Both the position numbers and the translations under genes were made by a program. From assembly GCF_036785885.1 (NCBI RefSeq), contig NC_092330.1, positions 19,998,525-20,062,524 of the forward strand: a stretch of 64,000 nt of DNA, written 5' to 3'. Position 1 is the stretch's first letter; the number at the start of each line of letters is the position of its first letter. Below the pieces are notes generated by a model that was given only the letters and a program-made list of their open reading frames with translations, had not been told where the DNA came from and did no database searches. The DNA is from Coffea arabica. Taxonomy: Eukaryota > Streptophyta > Magnoliopsida > Gentianales > Rubiaceae. Shown here piece by piece: positions 33,384 to 46,882 of the stretch.

Positions 33384-33794
33384 TCCCTTTTTTGTTTCGA
33401 AATCCAAATTTCCCCTTCGTTCTTTATGCTGTAGTAATTTAGCTCCGTCGGAACGATTGCTTTATATTTTGCTTCTTATCGAAGCATGAAGGCGGATCTG
33501 AAGGCGCGAGACAAGTCAGGAACGGTACGGCTGGATCGAAGCCCGGATCGTCGGTCAAAGTTGTCGGCGCAAATGTATAAGCGCAAGCGTGAAGGATCAA
33601 TTTCAGGATAATTGAGAGTTGTGCGACGAGGGAAAAAAAAGGTGCAAAGCAACAAGAAAAAAATATAAAAGTAAATAAATAAAAGGATGAGAGGAAATTC
33701 ATGAATTGACGCTTAGAATGAATTCGGGTCCAGAAAAGCCAAACTGCTTCACAGGACGTGGCAGTTTAAAAGAATAAAGCGAAAGGAACATGGC

Positions 33795-34426
33795 GGGTGC
33801 GATCATACCAGCACTAATGCACCGGATCCCATCAGAACTCCGAAGTTAAGCGTGCTTGGGCGACAGTAGTACTAGGATGGGTGACCCTAGGCCTGTCAAC
33901 GGGTCGGGTCTAGACACGGATCCGGATCGGATCGCTGAAATTTTTTCGGGTATGGGTAGGGATTTAATTCCGTTATCCGGATCCGGATCGGTTTTTTCAA
34001 ACAAAAAAATGGGTCGGATACGGAATATAGTATTCCGACCCGTATTAGACCCGGATCCGGATATAAATGATTTAATAATTTATAAAAAATATATATTATC
34101 AATATAATTTGATTAGGATGATGTATTTGAGTAAAATCAATTTGATTTATTTTCTTATTTGGTTTTTTCTTTGCATTAGTTAGAAATTAGTTTACAAATA
34201 TATTTTTTTCTCTTTTTTGTTAGAAATTATAAATTTTGGCAAATTTGTTCGGGTAGACCCGACCCGGATCCGAGACTCGCCGGGTCCGGATCCGGAACAC
34301 AGAATAAAAGACCCGTCGGGTAAACGGGTCGGATCCGGGTCCGGGTCCGGAATAATGAATTCCGGCACGGACCCGGCCCGTTGACACCCCTAGGTGACCC
34401 CCTGGGAAATCCTCGTGTTGCACCCC
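33795..34426 (+). pseudogene. 5S rRNA gene split by MITE
   Basis: C46, C70, A102. Copy of 1861. Confidence 0.95.
33888..34392 (+). mobile_element. hAT-like MITE, lineage D
   Basis: 505 bp; shares the private changes of 1954-2458. Confidence 0.85.
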
Positions 34427-34837
34427 TCCCTTTTTTGTTTCGAAATCCAAATTTCCCCTTCGTTCTTTATGCTGTAGTAATTTAGCTCCGTCGGAACGAT
34501 TGCTTTATATTTTGCTTCTCATCGAAGCATGAAGGCGGATCTGAAGGCGCGAGACAAGTCAGGAACGGTACGGCTGGATCGAAGCCCGGATCGTCGGTCA
34601 AAGTTGTCGGCGCAAATGCATAAGCGCAAGCGTGAAGGATCAATTTCAGGATAATTGAGAGTTGTGCGACGAGGGAAAAAAAAGGTGCAAAGCAACAAGA
34701 AAAAAATATAAAAGTAAATAAATAAAAGGATGAGAGGAAATTCATGAATTGACGCTTAGAATGAATTCGGGTCCAGAAAAGCCAAACTGCTTCACAGGAC
34801 GTGGCAGTTTAAAAGAATAAAGCGAAAGGAACATGGC

Positions 34838-35469
34838 GGGTGCGATCATACCAGCACTAATGCACCGGATCCCATCAGAACTTCGAAGTTAAGCGTGCTT
34901 GGGCGACAGTAGTACTAGGATGGGTGACCCTAGGCCGGTCAACGGGTCGGGTCTACACCCGGATCCGGATCGGATCCCTGAAATTTTTGCGGGTATGGGT
35001 AGGGATTTAATTCCGTTATCCGGATCCGGATCCGTTTTTTCAAACAAAAAAACGGGTCGGATACGGAATATAGTATTCCGACCCGTATTAGACCCGGATT
35101 CGGATATAAATGATTTAATAATTTATAAAAAATATATATTATCAATATAATTTGATTAGGATGATGTATTTGAGTAAAATCAATTTGATTTATTTTCTTA
35201 TTTGGTTTTTTCTTTGCATTAGCTAGAAATTAGTTTACAAATATATCTTTTTCTCTTTTTTGTTAGAAATTATAAATTTTGGCAAATTTGTTCGGGTAGA
35301 CCCGACCCGGATCCGAGACTCGCCGGGTCCGGATCCGGAACACCGAATAAAAGACCCGTCGGGTAAACGGGTCGGCTCCGGGTCCGGGTCCGGAATAATG
35401 AATTCCGGCCCGGACCCGGCCCGTTGACACCCCTAGGTGACCCCCTGGGAAATCCTCGTGTTGAACCCC
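34838..35469 (+). pseudogene. 5S rRNA gene split by MITE
   Basis: T46, C70, A102, A114. Copy of 2904. Confidence 0.95.
34931..35435 (+). mobile_element. hAT-like MITE, lineage H
   Basis: 505 bp; CCCGGATTCGG marker. Confidence 0.85.
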
Positions 35470-35882
35470 TCCCTTTTTTGTTTCGAAATCCAAATTTTCC
35501 CTTCGTTCTTTATGCTGTAGTAATTTAGCTCCGTCGGAACGATTGCTTTATATTTTGCTTCTCATCGAAGCATGAAGGCGGATCTGAAGGCGCGAGACAA
35601 GTCAGGAACGGTACGGCTGGATCGAAGCCCGGATCGTCGGTCAAAGTTGTCGGCGCAAATGTATAAGCGCAAGCGTGAAGGATCAATTTCAGGATAATTG
35701 AGAATTGCGCGACGAGGGAAAAAAAAATGGTGCAAATCAACAAGAAAAAAATGTAAAAGTAAATAAATAAAAGGATGAGGGGAAATTCTTGAATTGACGC
35801 TTAAAATGAATTCGGGTCCAGAAAAGCCACACTGCTTCACAGGACGGGGCAGTTTAAAAGAATAAAGCGAAAGGAACATGGC

Positions 35883-36001
35883 GGGTGCGATCATACCAGC
35901 ACTAATGCACCGGATCCCATCAGAACTCCGAAGTTAAGCGTGCTTGGGCGAGAGTAGTACTAGGATGGGTGACCCCCTGGGAAGTCCTCGTGTTGCACCC
36001 C
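35883..36001 (+). rRNA. 5S rRNA: 5S rRNA, intact, consensus
   Basis: Full consensus; copy of 3949, including GAGAATTGCGCG in the type I spacer. Confidence 0.97.
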
Positions 36002-36412
36002 TCCCTTTTTTGTTTCGAAATCCAAATTTCCCCTTCGTTCTTTATGCTGTAGTAATTTAGCTCCGTCGGAACGATTGCTTGATATTTTGCTTCTCATCGA
36101 AGCATGAAGGCGGATCTGAAGGCGCGAGACAAGTCAGGAACGGTACGGCTGGATCGAAGCCCGGATCGTCGGTCAAAGTTGTCGGCGCAAATGTATAAGC
36201 GGAAGCGTGAAGGATCAATTTCAGGATAATTGAGAGTTGTGCGACGAGGGAAAAAAAAGGTGCAAAGCAACAAGAAAAAAATATAAAAGTAAATAAATAA
36301 AAGGATGAGAGGAAATTCATGAATTGACGCTTAGAATGAATTCGGGTCCAGAAAAGCCAAACTGCTTCACAGGACGTGGCAGTTTAAAAGAATAAAGCGA
36401 AAGGAACATGGC

Positions 36413-37044
36413 GGGTGCGATCATACCAGCACTAATGCACCGGATCCCATCAGAACTCCGAAGTTAAGCGTGCTTGGGCGACAGTAGTACTAGGATGGGT
36501 GACCCTAGGCCTGTCAACGGGTCGGGTCTAGACCCGGATCCGGATCGGATCGCTGAAATTTTTTCGGGTATGGGTAGGGATTTAATTCCGTTATCCGGAT
36601 CCGGATCCGTTTTTTCAAACAAAAAAACGGGTCGGATACGGAATATAGTATTCCGACCCGTATTAGACCCGGATCCGGATATAAATGATTTAATAATTTA
36701 TAAAAAATATATATTATCAATATAATTTGATTAGGATGATGTATTTGAGTAAAATCAATTTGATTTATTTTCTTATTTGGTTTTTTCTTTGCATTAGTTA
36801 GAAATTAGTTTACAAATATATTTTTTTCTCTTTTTTGTTAGAAATTATAAATTTTGGCAAATTTGTTCGGGTAGACCCGACCCGGATCCGAGACTCGCCG
36901 GGTCCGGATCCGGAACACCGAATAAAAGACCCGTCGGGTAAACGGGTCGGATCCGGGTCCGGGTCCGGAATAATGAATTCCGGCCCGGACCCGGCCCGTT
37001 GACACCCCTAGGTGACCCCCTGGGAAGTCCTCGTGTTGCACCCC
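36413..37044 (+). pseudogene. 5S rRNA gene split by MITE
   Basis: C46, C70, G102. Copy of 4479. Confidence 0.95.
36506..37010 (+). mobile_element. hAT-like MITE, lineage D
   Basis: 505 bp; copy of 4572-5076. Confidence 0.85.
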
Positions 37045-37455
37045 TCCCTTTTTTGTTTCGAAATCCAAATTTCCCCTTCGTTCTTTATGCTGTAGTAATT
37101 TAGCTCCGTCGGAACGATTGCTTGATATTTTGCTTCTCATCGAAGCATGAAGGCGGATCTGAAGGCGCGAGACAAGTCAGGAACGGTACGGCTGGATCGA
37201 AGCCCGGATCGTCGGTCAAAGTTGTCGGCGCAAATGTATAAGCGGAAGCGTGAAGGATCAATTTCAGGATAATTGAGAGTTGTGCGACGAGGGAAAAAAA
37301 AGGTGCAAAGCAACAAGAAAAAAATATAAAAGTAAATAAATAAAAGGATGAGAGGAAATTCATGAATTGACGCTTAGAATGAATTCGGGTCCAGAAAAGC
37401 CAAACTGCTTCACAGGACGTGGCAGTTTAAAAGAATAAAGCGAAAGGAACATGGC

Positions 37456-38087
37456 GGGTGCGATCATACCAGCACTAATGCACCGGATCCCATCAGAACT
37501 CCGAAGTTAAGCGTGCTTGGGCGACAGTAGTACTAGGATGGGTGACCCTAGGCCTGTCAACGGGTCGGGTCTAGACCCGGATCCGGATCGGATCGCTGAA
37601 ATTTTTTCGGGTATGGGTAGGGATTTAATTCCGTTATCCGGATCCGGATCCGTTTTTTCAAACAAAAAAACGGGTCGGATACGGAATATAGTATTCCGAC
37701 CCGTATTAGACCCGGATCCGGATACAAATGATTTAATAATTTATAAAAAATATATATTATCAATATAATTTGATTAGGATGATGTATTTGAGTAAAATCA
37801 ATTTGATTTATTTTCTTATTTGGTTTTTTCTTTGCATTAGTTAGAAATTAGTTTACAAATATATTTTTTTCTCTTTTTTGTTAGAAATTATAAATTTTGG
37901 CAAATTTGTTCGGGTAGACCCGACCCGGATCCGAGACTCGCCGGGTCCGGATCCGGAACACCGAATAAAAGACCCGTCGGGTAAACGGGTCGGATCCGGG
38001 TCCGGGTCCGGAATAATGAATTCCGGCCCGGACCCGGCCCGTTGACACCCCTAGGTGACCCCCTGGGAAATCCTCGTGTTGCACCCC
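37456..38087 (+). pseudogene. 5S rRNA gene split by MITE
   Basis: C46, C70, A102. Copy of 5522. Confidence 0.95.
37549..38053 (+). mobile_element. hAT-like MITE, lineage D
   Basis: 505 bp; GGATACAAATG marker. Confidence 0.85.
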
Positions 38088-38500
38088 TCCCTTTTTTGTT
38101 TCGAAATCCAAATTTCCCCTTCGTTCTTTATGCTGTAGTAATTTAGCTCCGTCGGAACGATTGCTTTATATTTTGCTTCTCATCGAAGCATGAAGGCGGA
38201 TCTGAAGGCGCGAGACAAGTCAGGAACGGTACGGCTGGATCGAAACCCGGATCGTCGGTCAAAGTTGTCGGCGCAAATGTATAAGTGCAAGCGTGAAGGA
38301 TCAATTTCAGAATAATTGAGAGTTGCGCGACGAGGGAAAAAAAAATGGTGCAAATCAACAAGAAAAAAATGTAAAAGTAAATAAATAAAAGGATGAGGGG
38401 AAATTCTTGAATTGACGCTTAAAATGAATTCGGGTCCAGAAAAGCCACACTGCTTCACAGGACGGGGCAGTTTAAAAGAATAAAGCGAAAGGAACATGGC

Positions 38501-39132
38501 GGGTGCGATCATACCAGCACTAATGCACCGGATCCCATCAGAACTTCGAAGTTAAGCGTGCTTGGGCGACAGTAGTACTAGGATGGGTGACCCTAGGCCG
38601 GTCAACGGGTCGGGTCTAGACCCGGATCCGGATCGGATCGCTGAAATTTTTTCGGGTATGGGTAGGGATTTAATTCCGTTATCCGGATCCGGATCCGTTT
38701 TTTCAAACAAAAAAACGGGTCGGATATGGAATATAGTATTCCGACCCGTATTAGACCCGGATCCGGATATAAATGATTTAATAATTTATAAAAAATATAT
38801 ATTATCAATATAATTTGATTAGGATGATGTATTTGAGTAAAATCAATTTGATTTATTTTCTTATTTGGTTTTTTCTTTGCATTAGTTAGAAATTAGTTTA
38901 CAAATATATTTTTTTCTCTTTTTTGTTAGAAATTATAAATTTTGGCAAATTTGTTCGGGTAGACCCGACCCGGATCCGAGACTCGCCGGGTCCGGATCCG
39001 GAACACAGAATAAAAGACCCGTCGGGTAAACGGGTCGGATCCGGGTCCGGGTCCGGAATAATGAATTCCGGCCCGGACCCGGCCCGTTGACACCCCTAGG
39101 TGACCCCCTGGGAAATCCTCGTGTTGCACCCC
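38501..39132 (+). pseudogene. 5S rRNA gene split by MITE
   Basis: T46, C70, A102; type I spacer upstream. Copy of 6567 and 12846. Confidence 0.95.
38594..39098 (+). mobile_element. hAT-like MITE, lineage D with H-type left end
   Basis: 505 bp; private T at 38727 (GGATATGGAA), a CG to TG change not found at 6793 or 13072. Confidence 0.85.
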
Positions 39133-39543
39133 TCCCTTTTTTGTTTCGAAATCCAAATTTCCCCTTCGTTCTTTATGCTGTAGTAATTTAGCTCCGTCGG
39201 AACGATTGCTTTATATTTTGCTTCTCATCGAAGCATGAAGGCGGATCTGAAGGCGCGAGACAAGTCAGGAACGGTACGGCTGGATCGAAGCCCGGATCGT
39301 CGGTCAAAGTTGTCGGCGCAAATGTATAAGCGCAAGCGTGAAGGATCAATTTCAGGATAATTGAGAGTTGTGCGACGAGGGAAAAAAAAGGTGCAAAGCA
39401 ACAAGAAAAAAATATAAAAGTAAATAAATAAAAGGATGAGAGGAAATTCATGAATTGACGCTTAGAATGAATTCGGGTCCAGAAAAGCCAAACTGCTTCA
39501 CAGGACGTGGCAGTTTAAAAGAATAAAGCGAAAGGAACATGGC

Positions 39544-40175
39544 GGGTGCGATCATACCAGCACTAATGCACCGGATCCCATCAGAACTCCGAAGTTAAGC
39601 GTGCTTGGGCGACAGTAGTACTAGGATGGGTGACCCTAGGCCTGTCAACGGGTCGGGTCTAGACCCGGATCCGGATCGGATCGCTGAAATTTTTTCGGGT
39701 ATGGGTAGGGATTTAATTCCGTTATCCGGATCCGGATCCGTTTTTTCAAACAAAAAAATGGGTCGGATACGGAATATAGTATTCCGACCCGTATTAGACC
39801 CGGATCCGGATATAAATGATTTAATAATTTATAAAAAATATATATTATCAATATAATTTGATTAGGATGATGTATTTGAGTAAAATCAATTTGATTTATT
39901 TTCTTATTTGGTTTTTTCTTTGCATTAGTTAGAAATTAGTTTACAAATATATTTTTTTCTCTTTTTTGTTAGAAATTATAAATTTTGGCAAATTTGTTCG
40001 GGTAGACCCGACCCGGATCCGAGACTCGCCGGGTCCGGATCCGGAACACAGAATAAAAGACCCGTCGGGTAAACGGGTCGGATCCGGGTCCGGCTCCGGA
40101 ATAATGAATTCCGGCCCGGACCCGGCCCGTTGACACCCCTAGGTGACCCCCTGGGAAATCCTCGTGTTTCACCCC
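39544..40175 (+). pseudogene. 5S rRNA gene split by MITE
   Basis: C46, C70, A102, T113. Confidence 0.95.
39637..40141 (+). mobile_element. hAT-like MITE, lineage D
   Basis: 505 bp; GTCCGGCTCCGG in the right arm. Confidence 0.85.
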
Positions 40176-40586
40176 TCCCTTTTTTGTTTCGAAATCCAAA
40201 TTTCCCCTTCGTTCTTTATGCTGTAGTAATTTAGCTCCGTCGGAACGATTGCTTTATATTTTGCTTCTCATCGAAGCATGAAGGCGGATCTGAAGGCGCG
40301 AGACAAGTCAGGAACGGTACGGCTGGATCGAAGCCCGGATCGTCGGTCAAAGTTGTCGGCGCAAATGCATAAGCGCAAGCGTGAAGGATCAATTTCAGGA
40401 TAATTGAGAGTTGTGCGACGAGGGAAAAAAAAGGTGCAAAGCAACAAGAAAAAAATATAAAAGTAAATAAATAAAAGGATAAGAGGAAATTCATGAATTG
40501 ACGCTTAGAATGAATTCGGGTCCAGAAAAGCCAAACTGCTTCACAGGACGTGGCAGTTTAAAAGAATAAAGCGAAAGGAACATGGC

Positions 40587-41218
40587 GGGTGCGATCATAC
40601 CAGCACTAATGCACCGGATCCCATCAGAACTTCGAAGTTAAGCGTGCTTGGGCGACAGTAGTACTAGGATGGGTGACCCTAGGCCGGTCAACGGGTCGGG
40701 TCTACACCCGGATCCGGATCGGATCCCTGAAATTTTTGCTGGTATGGGTAGGGATTTAATTCCGTTATCCGGATCCGGATCCGTTTTTTCAAACAAAAAA
40801 ACGGGTCGGATACGGAATATAGTATTCCGACCCGTACTAGACCCGGATCCGGATATAAATGATTTAACAATTTATAAAAAATATATATTATCAATATAAT
40901 TTGATTAGGATGATGTATTTGAGTAAAATCAATTTGATTTATTTTCTTATTTGGTTTTTTCTTTGCATTAGCTAGAAATTAGTTTACAAATATATCTTTT
41001 TCTCTTTTTTGTTAGAAATTATAAATTTTGGCAAATTTGTTCGGGTAGACCCGACCCGGATCCGAGACTCGCCGGGTCCGGATCCGGAACACCGAATAAA
41101 AGACCCGTCGGGTAAACGGGTCGGCTCCGGGTCCGGGTCCGGAATAATGAATTCCGGCCCGGACCCGGCCCGTTGACACCCCTAGGTGACCCCCTGGGAA
41201 ATCCTCGTGTTGCACCCC
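40587..41218 (+). pseudogene. 5S rRNA gene split by MITE
   Basis: T46, C70, A102. Matches both 8653 and 14932. Confidence 0.95.
40680..41184 (+). mobile_element. hAT-like MITE, lineage H
   Basis: 505 bp; GCTGGTATG and TTTAACAATTT markers. Confidence 0.85.
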
Positions 41219-41631
41219 TCCCTTTTTTGTTTCGAAATCCAAATTTCCCCTTCGTTCTTTATGCTGTAGTAATTTAGCTCCGTCGGAACGATTGCTTTAT
41301 ATTTTGCTTCTCATCGAAGCATGAAGGCGGATCTGAAGGCGCGAGACAAGTCAGGAACGGTACGGCTGGATCGAAACCCGGATCGTCGGTCAAAGTTGTC
41401 GGCGCAAATGTATAAGTGCAAGCGTGAAGGATCAATTTCAGAATAATTGAGAGTTGCGCGACGAGGGAAAAAAAAATGGTGCAAATCAACAAGAAAAAAA
41501 TGTAAAAGTAAATAAATAAAAGGATGAGGGGAAATTCTTGAATTGACGCTTAAAATGAATTCGGGTCCAGAAAAGCCACACTGCTTCACAGGACGGGGCA
41601 GTTTAAAAGAATAAAGCGAAAGGAACATGGC

Positions 41632-41750
41632 GGGTGCGATCATACCAGCACTAATGCACCGGATCCCATCAGAACTCCGAAGTTAAGCGTGCTTGGGCGA
41701 GAGTAGTACTAGGATGGGTGACCCACTGGGAAATCCTCGTGTTGCACCCC
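41632..41750 (+). rRNA. 5S rRNA: 5S rRNA, intact, variant A94/A102
   Basis: Uninterrupted; C94A, G102A; type I spacer upstream. Confidence 0.95.
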
Positions 41751-42161
41751 TCCCTTTTTTGTTTCGAAATCCAAATTTCCCCTTCGTTCTTTATGCTGTA
41801 GTAATTTAGCTCCGTCGGAACGATTGCTTTATATTTTGCTTCTCATCGAAGCATGAAGGCGGATCTGAAGGCGCGAGACAAGTCAGGAACGGTACGGCTG
41901 GATCGAAGCCCGGATCGTCGGTCAAAGTTGTCGGCGCAAATGTATAAGCGCAAGCGTGAAGGATCAATTTCAGGATAATTGAGAGTTGTGCGACGAGGGA
42001 AAAAAAAGGTGCAAAGCAACAAGAAAAAAATATAAAAGTAAATAAATAAAAGGATGAGAGGAAATTCATGAATTGACGCTTAGAATGAATTCGGGTCCAG
42101 AAAAGCCAAACTGCTTCACAGGACGTGGCAGTTTAAAAGAATAAAGCGAAAGGAACATGGC

Positions 42162-42793
42162 GGGTGCGATCATACCAGCACTAATGCACCGGATCCCATC
42201 AGAACTCCGAAGTTAAGCGTGCTTGGGCGACAGTAGTACTAGGATGGGTGACCCTAGGCCTGTCAACGGGTCGGGTCTAGACCCGGATCCGGATCGGATC
42301 GCTGAAATTTTTTCGGGTATGGGTAGGGATTTAATTCCGTTATCCGGATCCGGATCCGTTTTTTCAAACAAAAAAATGGGTCGGATACGGAATATAGTAT
42401 TCCGACCCGTATTAGACCCGGATCCGGATATAAATGATTTAATAATTTATAAAAAATATATATTATCAATATAATTTGATTAGGATGATGTATTTGAGTA
42501 AAATCAATTTGATTTATTTTCTTATTTGGTTTTTTCTTTGCATTAGTTAGAAATTAGTTTACAAATATATTTTTTTCTCTTTTTTGTTAGAAATTATAAA
42601 TTTTGGCAAATTTGTTCGGGTAGACCCGACCCGGATCCGAGACTCGCCGGGTCCGGATCCGGAACACAGAATAAAAGACCCGTCGGGTAAACGGGTCGGA
42701 TCCGGGTCCGGCTCCGGAATAATGAATTCCGGCCCGGACCCGGCCCGTTGACACCCCTAGGTGACCCCCTGGGAAATCCTCGTGTTTCACCCC
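42162..42793 (+). pseudogene. 5S rRNA gene split by MITE
   Basis: C46, C70, A102, T113. Confidence 0.95.
42255..42759 (+). mobile_element. hAT-like MITE, lineage D
   Basis: 505 bp; GTCCGGCTCCGG in the right arm. Confidence 0.85.
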
Positions 42794-43204
42794 TCCCTTT
42801 TTTGTTTCGAAATCCAAATTTCCCCTTCGTTCTTTATGCTGTAGTAATTTAGCTCCGTCGGAACGATTGCTTTATATTTTGCTTCTCATCGAAGCATGAA
42901 GGCGGATCTGAAGGCGCGAGACAAGTCAGGAACGGTACGGCTGGATCGAAGCCCGGATCGTCGGTCAAAGTTGTCGGCGCAAATGCATAAGCGCAAGCGT
43001 GAAGGATCAATTTCAGGATAATTGAGAGTTGTGCGACGAGGGAAAAAAAAGGTGCAAAGCAACAAGAAAAAAATATAAAAGTAAATAAATAAAAGGATGA
43101 GAGGAAATTCATGAATTGACGCTTAGAATGAATTCGGGTCCAGAAAAGCCAAACTGCTTCACAGGACGTGGCAGTTTAAAAGAATAAAGCGAAAGGAACA
43201 TGGC

Positions 43205-43323
43205 GGGTGCGATCATACCAGCACTAATGCACCGGATCCCATCAGAACTTCGAAGTTAAGCGTGCTTGGGCGACAGTAGTACTAGGATGGGTGACCCCCT
43301 GGGAAGTCCTCGTGTTGCACCCC
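43205..43323 (+). rRNA. 5S rRNA: 5S rRNA, uninterrupted, variant T46/C70
   Basis: MITE-free with T46/C70; type II spacer upstream; GAAGCCAGGATCG in the spacer after it. Confidence 0.93.
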
Positions 43324-43734
43324 TCCCTTTTTTGTTTCGAAATCCAAATTTCCCCTTCGTTCTTTATGCTGTAGTAATTTAGCTCCGTCGGAACGATTGC
43401 TTTATATTTTGCTTCTTATCGAAGCATGAAGGCGGATCTGAAGGCGCGAGACAAGTCAGGAACGGTACGGCTGGATCGAAGCCAGGATCGTCGGTCAAAG
43501 TTGTCGGCGCAAATGTATAAGCGCAAGCGTGAAGGATCAATTTCAGGATAATTGAGAGTTGTGCGACGAGGGAAAAAAAAGGTGCAAAGCAACAAGAAAA
43601 AAATATAAAAGTAAATAAATAAAAGGATGAGAAGAAATTCATGAATTGACGCTTAGAATGAATTCGGGTCCAGAAAAGCCAAACTGCTTCACAGGACGTG
43701 GCAGTTTAAAAGAATAAAGCGAAAGGAACATGGC

Positions 43735-44366
43735 GGGTGCGATCATACCAGCACTAATGCACCGGATCCCATCAGAACTTCGAAGTTAAGCGTGCTTGGG
43801 CGACAGTAGTACTAGGATGGGTGACCCTAGGCCGGTCAACGGGTCGGGTCTACACCCGGATCCGGATCGGATCCCTGAAATTTTTGCGGGTATGGGTAGG
43901 GATTTAATTCCGTTATCCGGATCCGGATCCGTTTTTTCAAACAAAAAAACGGGTCGGATACGGAATATAGTATTCCGACCCGTATTAGACCCGGATCCGG
44001 ATATAAATGATTTAATAATTTATAAAAAATATATATTATCAATATAATTTGATTAGGATGATGTATTTGAGTAAAATCAATTTGATTTATTTTCTTATTT
44101 GGTTTTTTCTTTGCATTAGCTAGAAATTTGTTTACAAATATATCTTTTTCTCTTTTTTGTTAGAAATTATAAATTTTGGCAAATTTGTTCGGGTAGACCC
44201 GATCCGGATCCGAGACTCGCCGGGTCCGGATCCGGAACACCGAATAAAAGACCCGTCGGATAAACGGGTCGGCTCCGGGTCCGGGTCCGGAATAATGAAT
44301 TCCGGCCCGGACCCGGCCCGTTGACACCCCTAGGTAACCCCCTGGGAAATCCTCGTGTTGCACCCC
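43735..44366 (+). pseudogene. 5S rRNA gene split by MITE
   Basis: T46, C70, A89, A102. Copy of 18080. Confidence 0.95.
43828..44332 (+). mobile_element. hAT-like MITE, lineage H
   Basis: 505 bp; CCCGATCCGG and GTCGGATAAAC markers; right duplication GGTAACCC. Confidence 0.85.
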
Positions 44367-44779
44367 TCCCTTTTTTGTTTCGAAATCCAAATTTTCCCTT
44401 CGTTCTTTATGCTGTAGTAATTTAGCTCCGTCGGAACGATTGCTTTATATTTTGCTTCTCATCGAAGCATGAAGGCGGATCTGAAGGCGCGAGACAAGTC
44501 AGGAACGGTACGGCTGGATCGAAACCCGGATCGTCGGTCAAAGTTGTCGGCGCAAATGTATAAGTGCAAGCGTGAAGGATCAATTTCAGAATAATTGAGA
44601 GTTGCGCGACGAGGGAAAAAAAAATGGTGCAAATCAACAAGAAAAAAATGTAAAAGTAAATAAATAAAAGGATGAGGGGAAATTCTTGAATTGACGCTTA
44701 AAATGAATTCGGGTCCAGAAAAGCCACACTGCTTCACAGGACGGGGCAGTTTAAAAGAATAAAGCGAAAGGAACATGGC

Positions 44780-44898
44780 GGGTGCGATCATACCAGCACT
44801 AATGCACCGGATCCCATCAGAACTCCGAAGTTAAGCGTGCTTGGGCGAGAGTAGTACTAGGATGGGTGACCCACTGGGAAATCCTCGTGTTGCACCCC
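44780..44898 (+). rRNA. 5S rRNA: 5S rRNA, intact, variant A94/A102
   Basis: Uninterrupted; C94A, G102A; type I spacer upstream. Confidence 0.95.
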
Positions 44899-45309
44899 TC
44901 CCTTTTTTGTTTCGAAATCCAAATTTCCCCTTCGTTCTTTATGCTGTAGTAATTTAGCTCCGTCGGAACGATTGCTTTATATTTTGCTTCTCATCGAAGC
45001 ATGAAGGCGGATCTGAAGGCGCGAGACAAGTCAGGAACGGTACGGCTGGATCGAAGCCCGGATCGTCGGTCAAAGTTGTCGGCGCAAATGTATAAGCGCA
45101 AGCGTGAAGGATCAATTTCAGGATAATTGAGAGTTGTGCGACGAGGGAAAAAAAAGGTGCAAAGCAACAAGAAAAAAATATAAAAGTAAATAAATAAAAG
45201 GATGAGAGGAAATTCATGAATTGACGCTTAGAATGAATTCGGGTCCAGAAAAGCCAAACTGCTTCACAGGACGTGGCAGTTTAAAAGAATAAAGCGAAAG
45301 GAACATGGC

Positions 45310-45941
45310 GGGTGCGATCATACCAGCACTAATGCACCGGATCCCATCAGAACTCCGAAGTTAAGCGTGCTTGGGCGACAGTAGTACTAGGATGGGTGAC
45401 CCTAGGCCTGTCAACGGGTCGGGTCTAGACCCGGATCCGGATCGGATCGCTGAAATTTTTTCGGGTATGGGTAGGGATTTAATTCCGTTATCCGGATCCG
45501 GATCCGTTTTTTCAAACAAAAAAATGGGTCGGATACGGAATATAGTATTCCGACCCGTATTAGACCCGGATCCGGATATAAATGATTTAATAATTTATAA
45601 AAAATATATATTATCAATATAATTTGATTAGGATGATGTATTTGAGTAAAATCAATTTGATTTATTTTCTTATTTGGTTTTTTCTTTGCATTAGTTAGAA
45701 ATTAGTTTACAAATATATTTTTTTCTCTTTTTTGTTAGAAATTATAAATTTTGGCAAATTTGTTCGGGTAGACCCGACCCGGATCCGAGACTCGCCGGGT
45801 CCGGATCCGGAACACAGAATAAAAGACCCGTCGGGTAAACGGGTCGGATCCGGGTCCGGCTCCGGAATAATGAATTCCGGCCCGGACCCGGCCCGTTGAC
45901 ACCCCTAGGTGACCCCCTGGGAAATCCTCGTGTTTCACCCC
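45310..45941 (+). pseudogene. 5S rRNA gene split by MITE
   Basis: C46, C70, A102, T113. Confidence 0.95.
45403..45907 (+). mobile_element. hAT-like MITE, lineage D
   Basis: 505 bp; GTCCGGCTCCGG in the right arm. Confidence 0.85.
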
Positions 45942-46352
45942 TCCCTTTTTTGTTTCGAAATCCAAATTTCCCCTTCGTTCTTTATGCTGTAGTAATTTAG
46001 CTCCGTCGGAACGATTGCTTTATATTTTGCTTCTCATCGAAGCATGAAGGCGGATCTGAAGGCGCGAGACAAGTCAGGAACGGTACGGCTGGATCGAAGC
46101 CCGGATCGTCGGTCAAAGTTGTCGGCGCAAATGCATAAGCGCAAGCGTGAAGGATCAATTTCAGGATAATTGAGAGTTGTGCGACGAGGGAAAAAAAAGG
46201 TGCAAAGCAACAAGAAAAAAATATAAAAGTAAATAAATAAAAGGATGAGAGGAAATTCATGAATTGACGCTTAGAATGAATTCGGGTCCAGAAAAGCCAA
46301 ACTGCTTCACAGGACGTGGCAGTTTAAAAGAATAAAGCGAAAGGAACATGGC

Positions 46353-46471
46353 GGGTGCGATCATACCAGCACTAATGCACCGGATCCCATCAGAACTTCG
46401 AAGTTAAGCGTGCTTGGGCGACAGTAGTACTAGGATGGGTGACCCCCTGGGAAGTCCTCGTGTTGCACCCC
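46353..46471 (+). rRNA. 5S rRNA: 5S rRNA, uninterrupted, variant T46/C70
   Basis: MITE-free with T46/C70; type II spacer upstream. Copy of 20698. Confidence 0.93.
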
Positions 46472-46882
46472 TCCCTTTTTTGTTTCGAAATCCAAATTTC
46501 CCCTTCGTTCTTTATGCTGTAGTAATTTAGCTCCGTCGGAACGATTGCTTTATATTTTGCTTCTTATCGAAGCATGAAGGCGGATCTGAAGGCGCGAGAC
46601 AAGTCAGGAACGGTACGGCTGGATCGAAGCCCGGATCGTCGGTCAAAGTTGTCGGCGCAAATGTATAAGCGCAAGCGTGAAGGATCAATTTCAGGATAAT
46701 TGAGAGTTGTGCGACGAGGGAAAAAAAAGGTGCAAAGCAACAAGAAAAAAATATAAAAGTAAATAAATAAAAGGATGAGAAGAAATTCATGAATTGACGC
46801 TTAGAATGAATTCGGGTCCAGAAAAGCCAAACTGCTTCACAGGACGTGGCAGTTTAAAAGAATAAAGCGAAAGGAACATGGC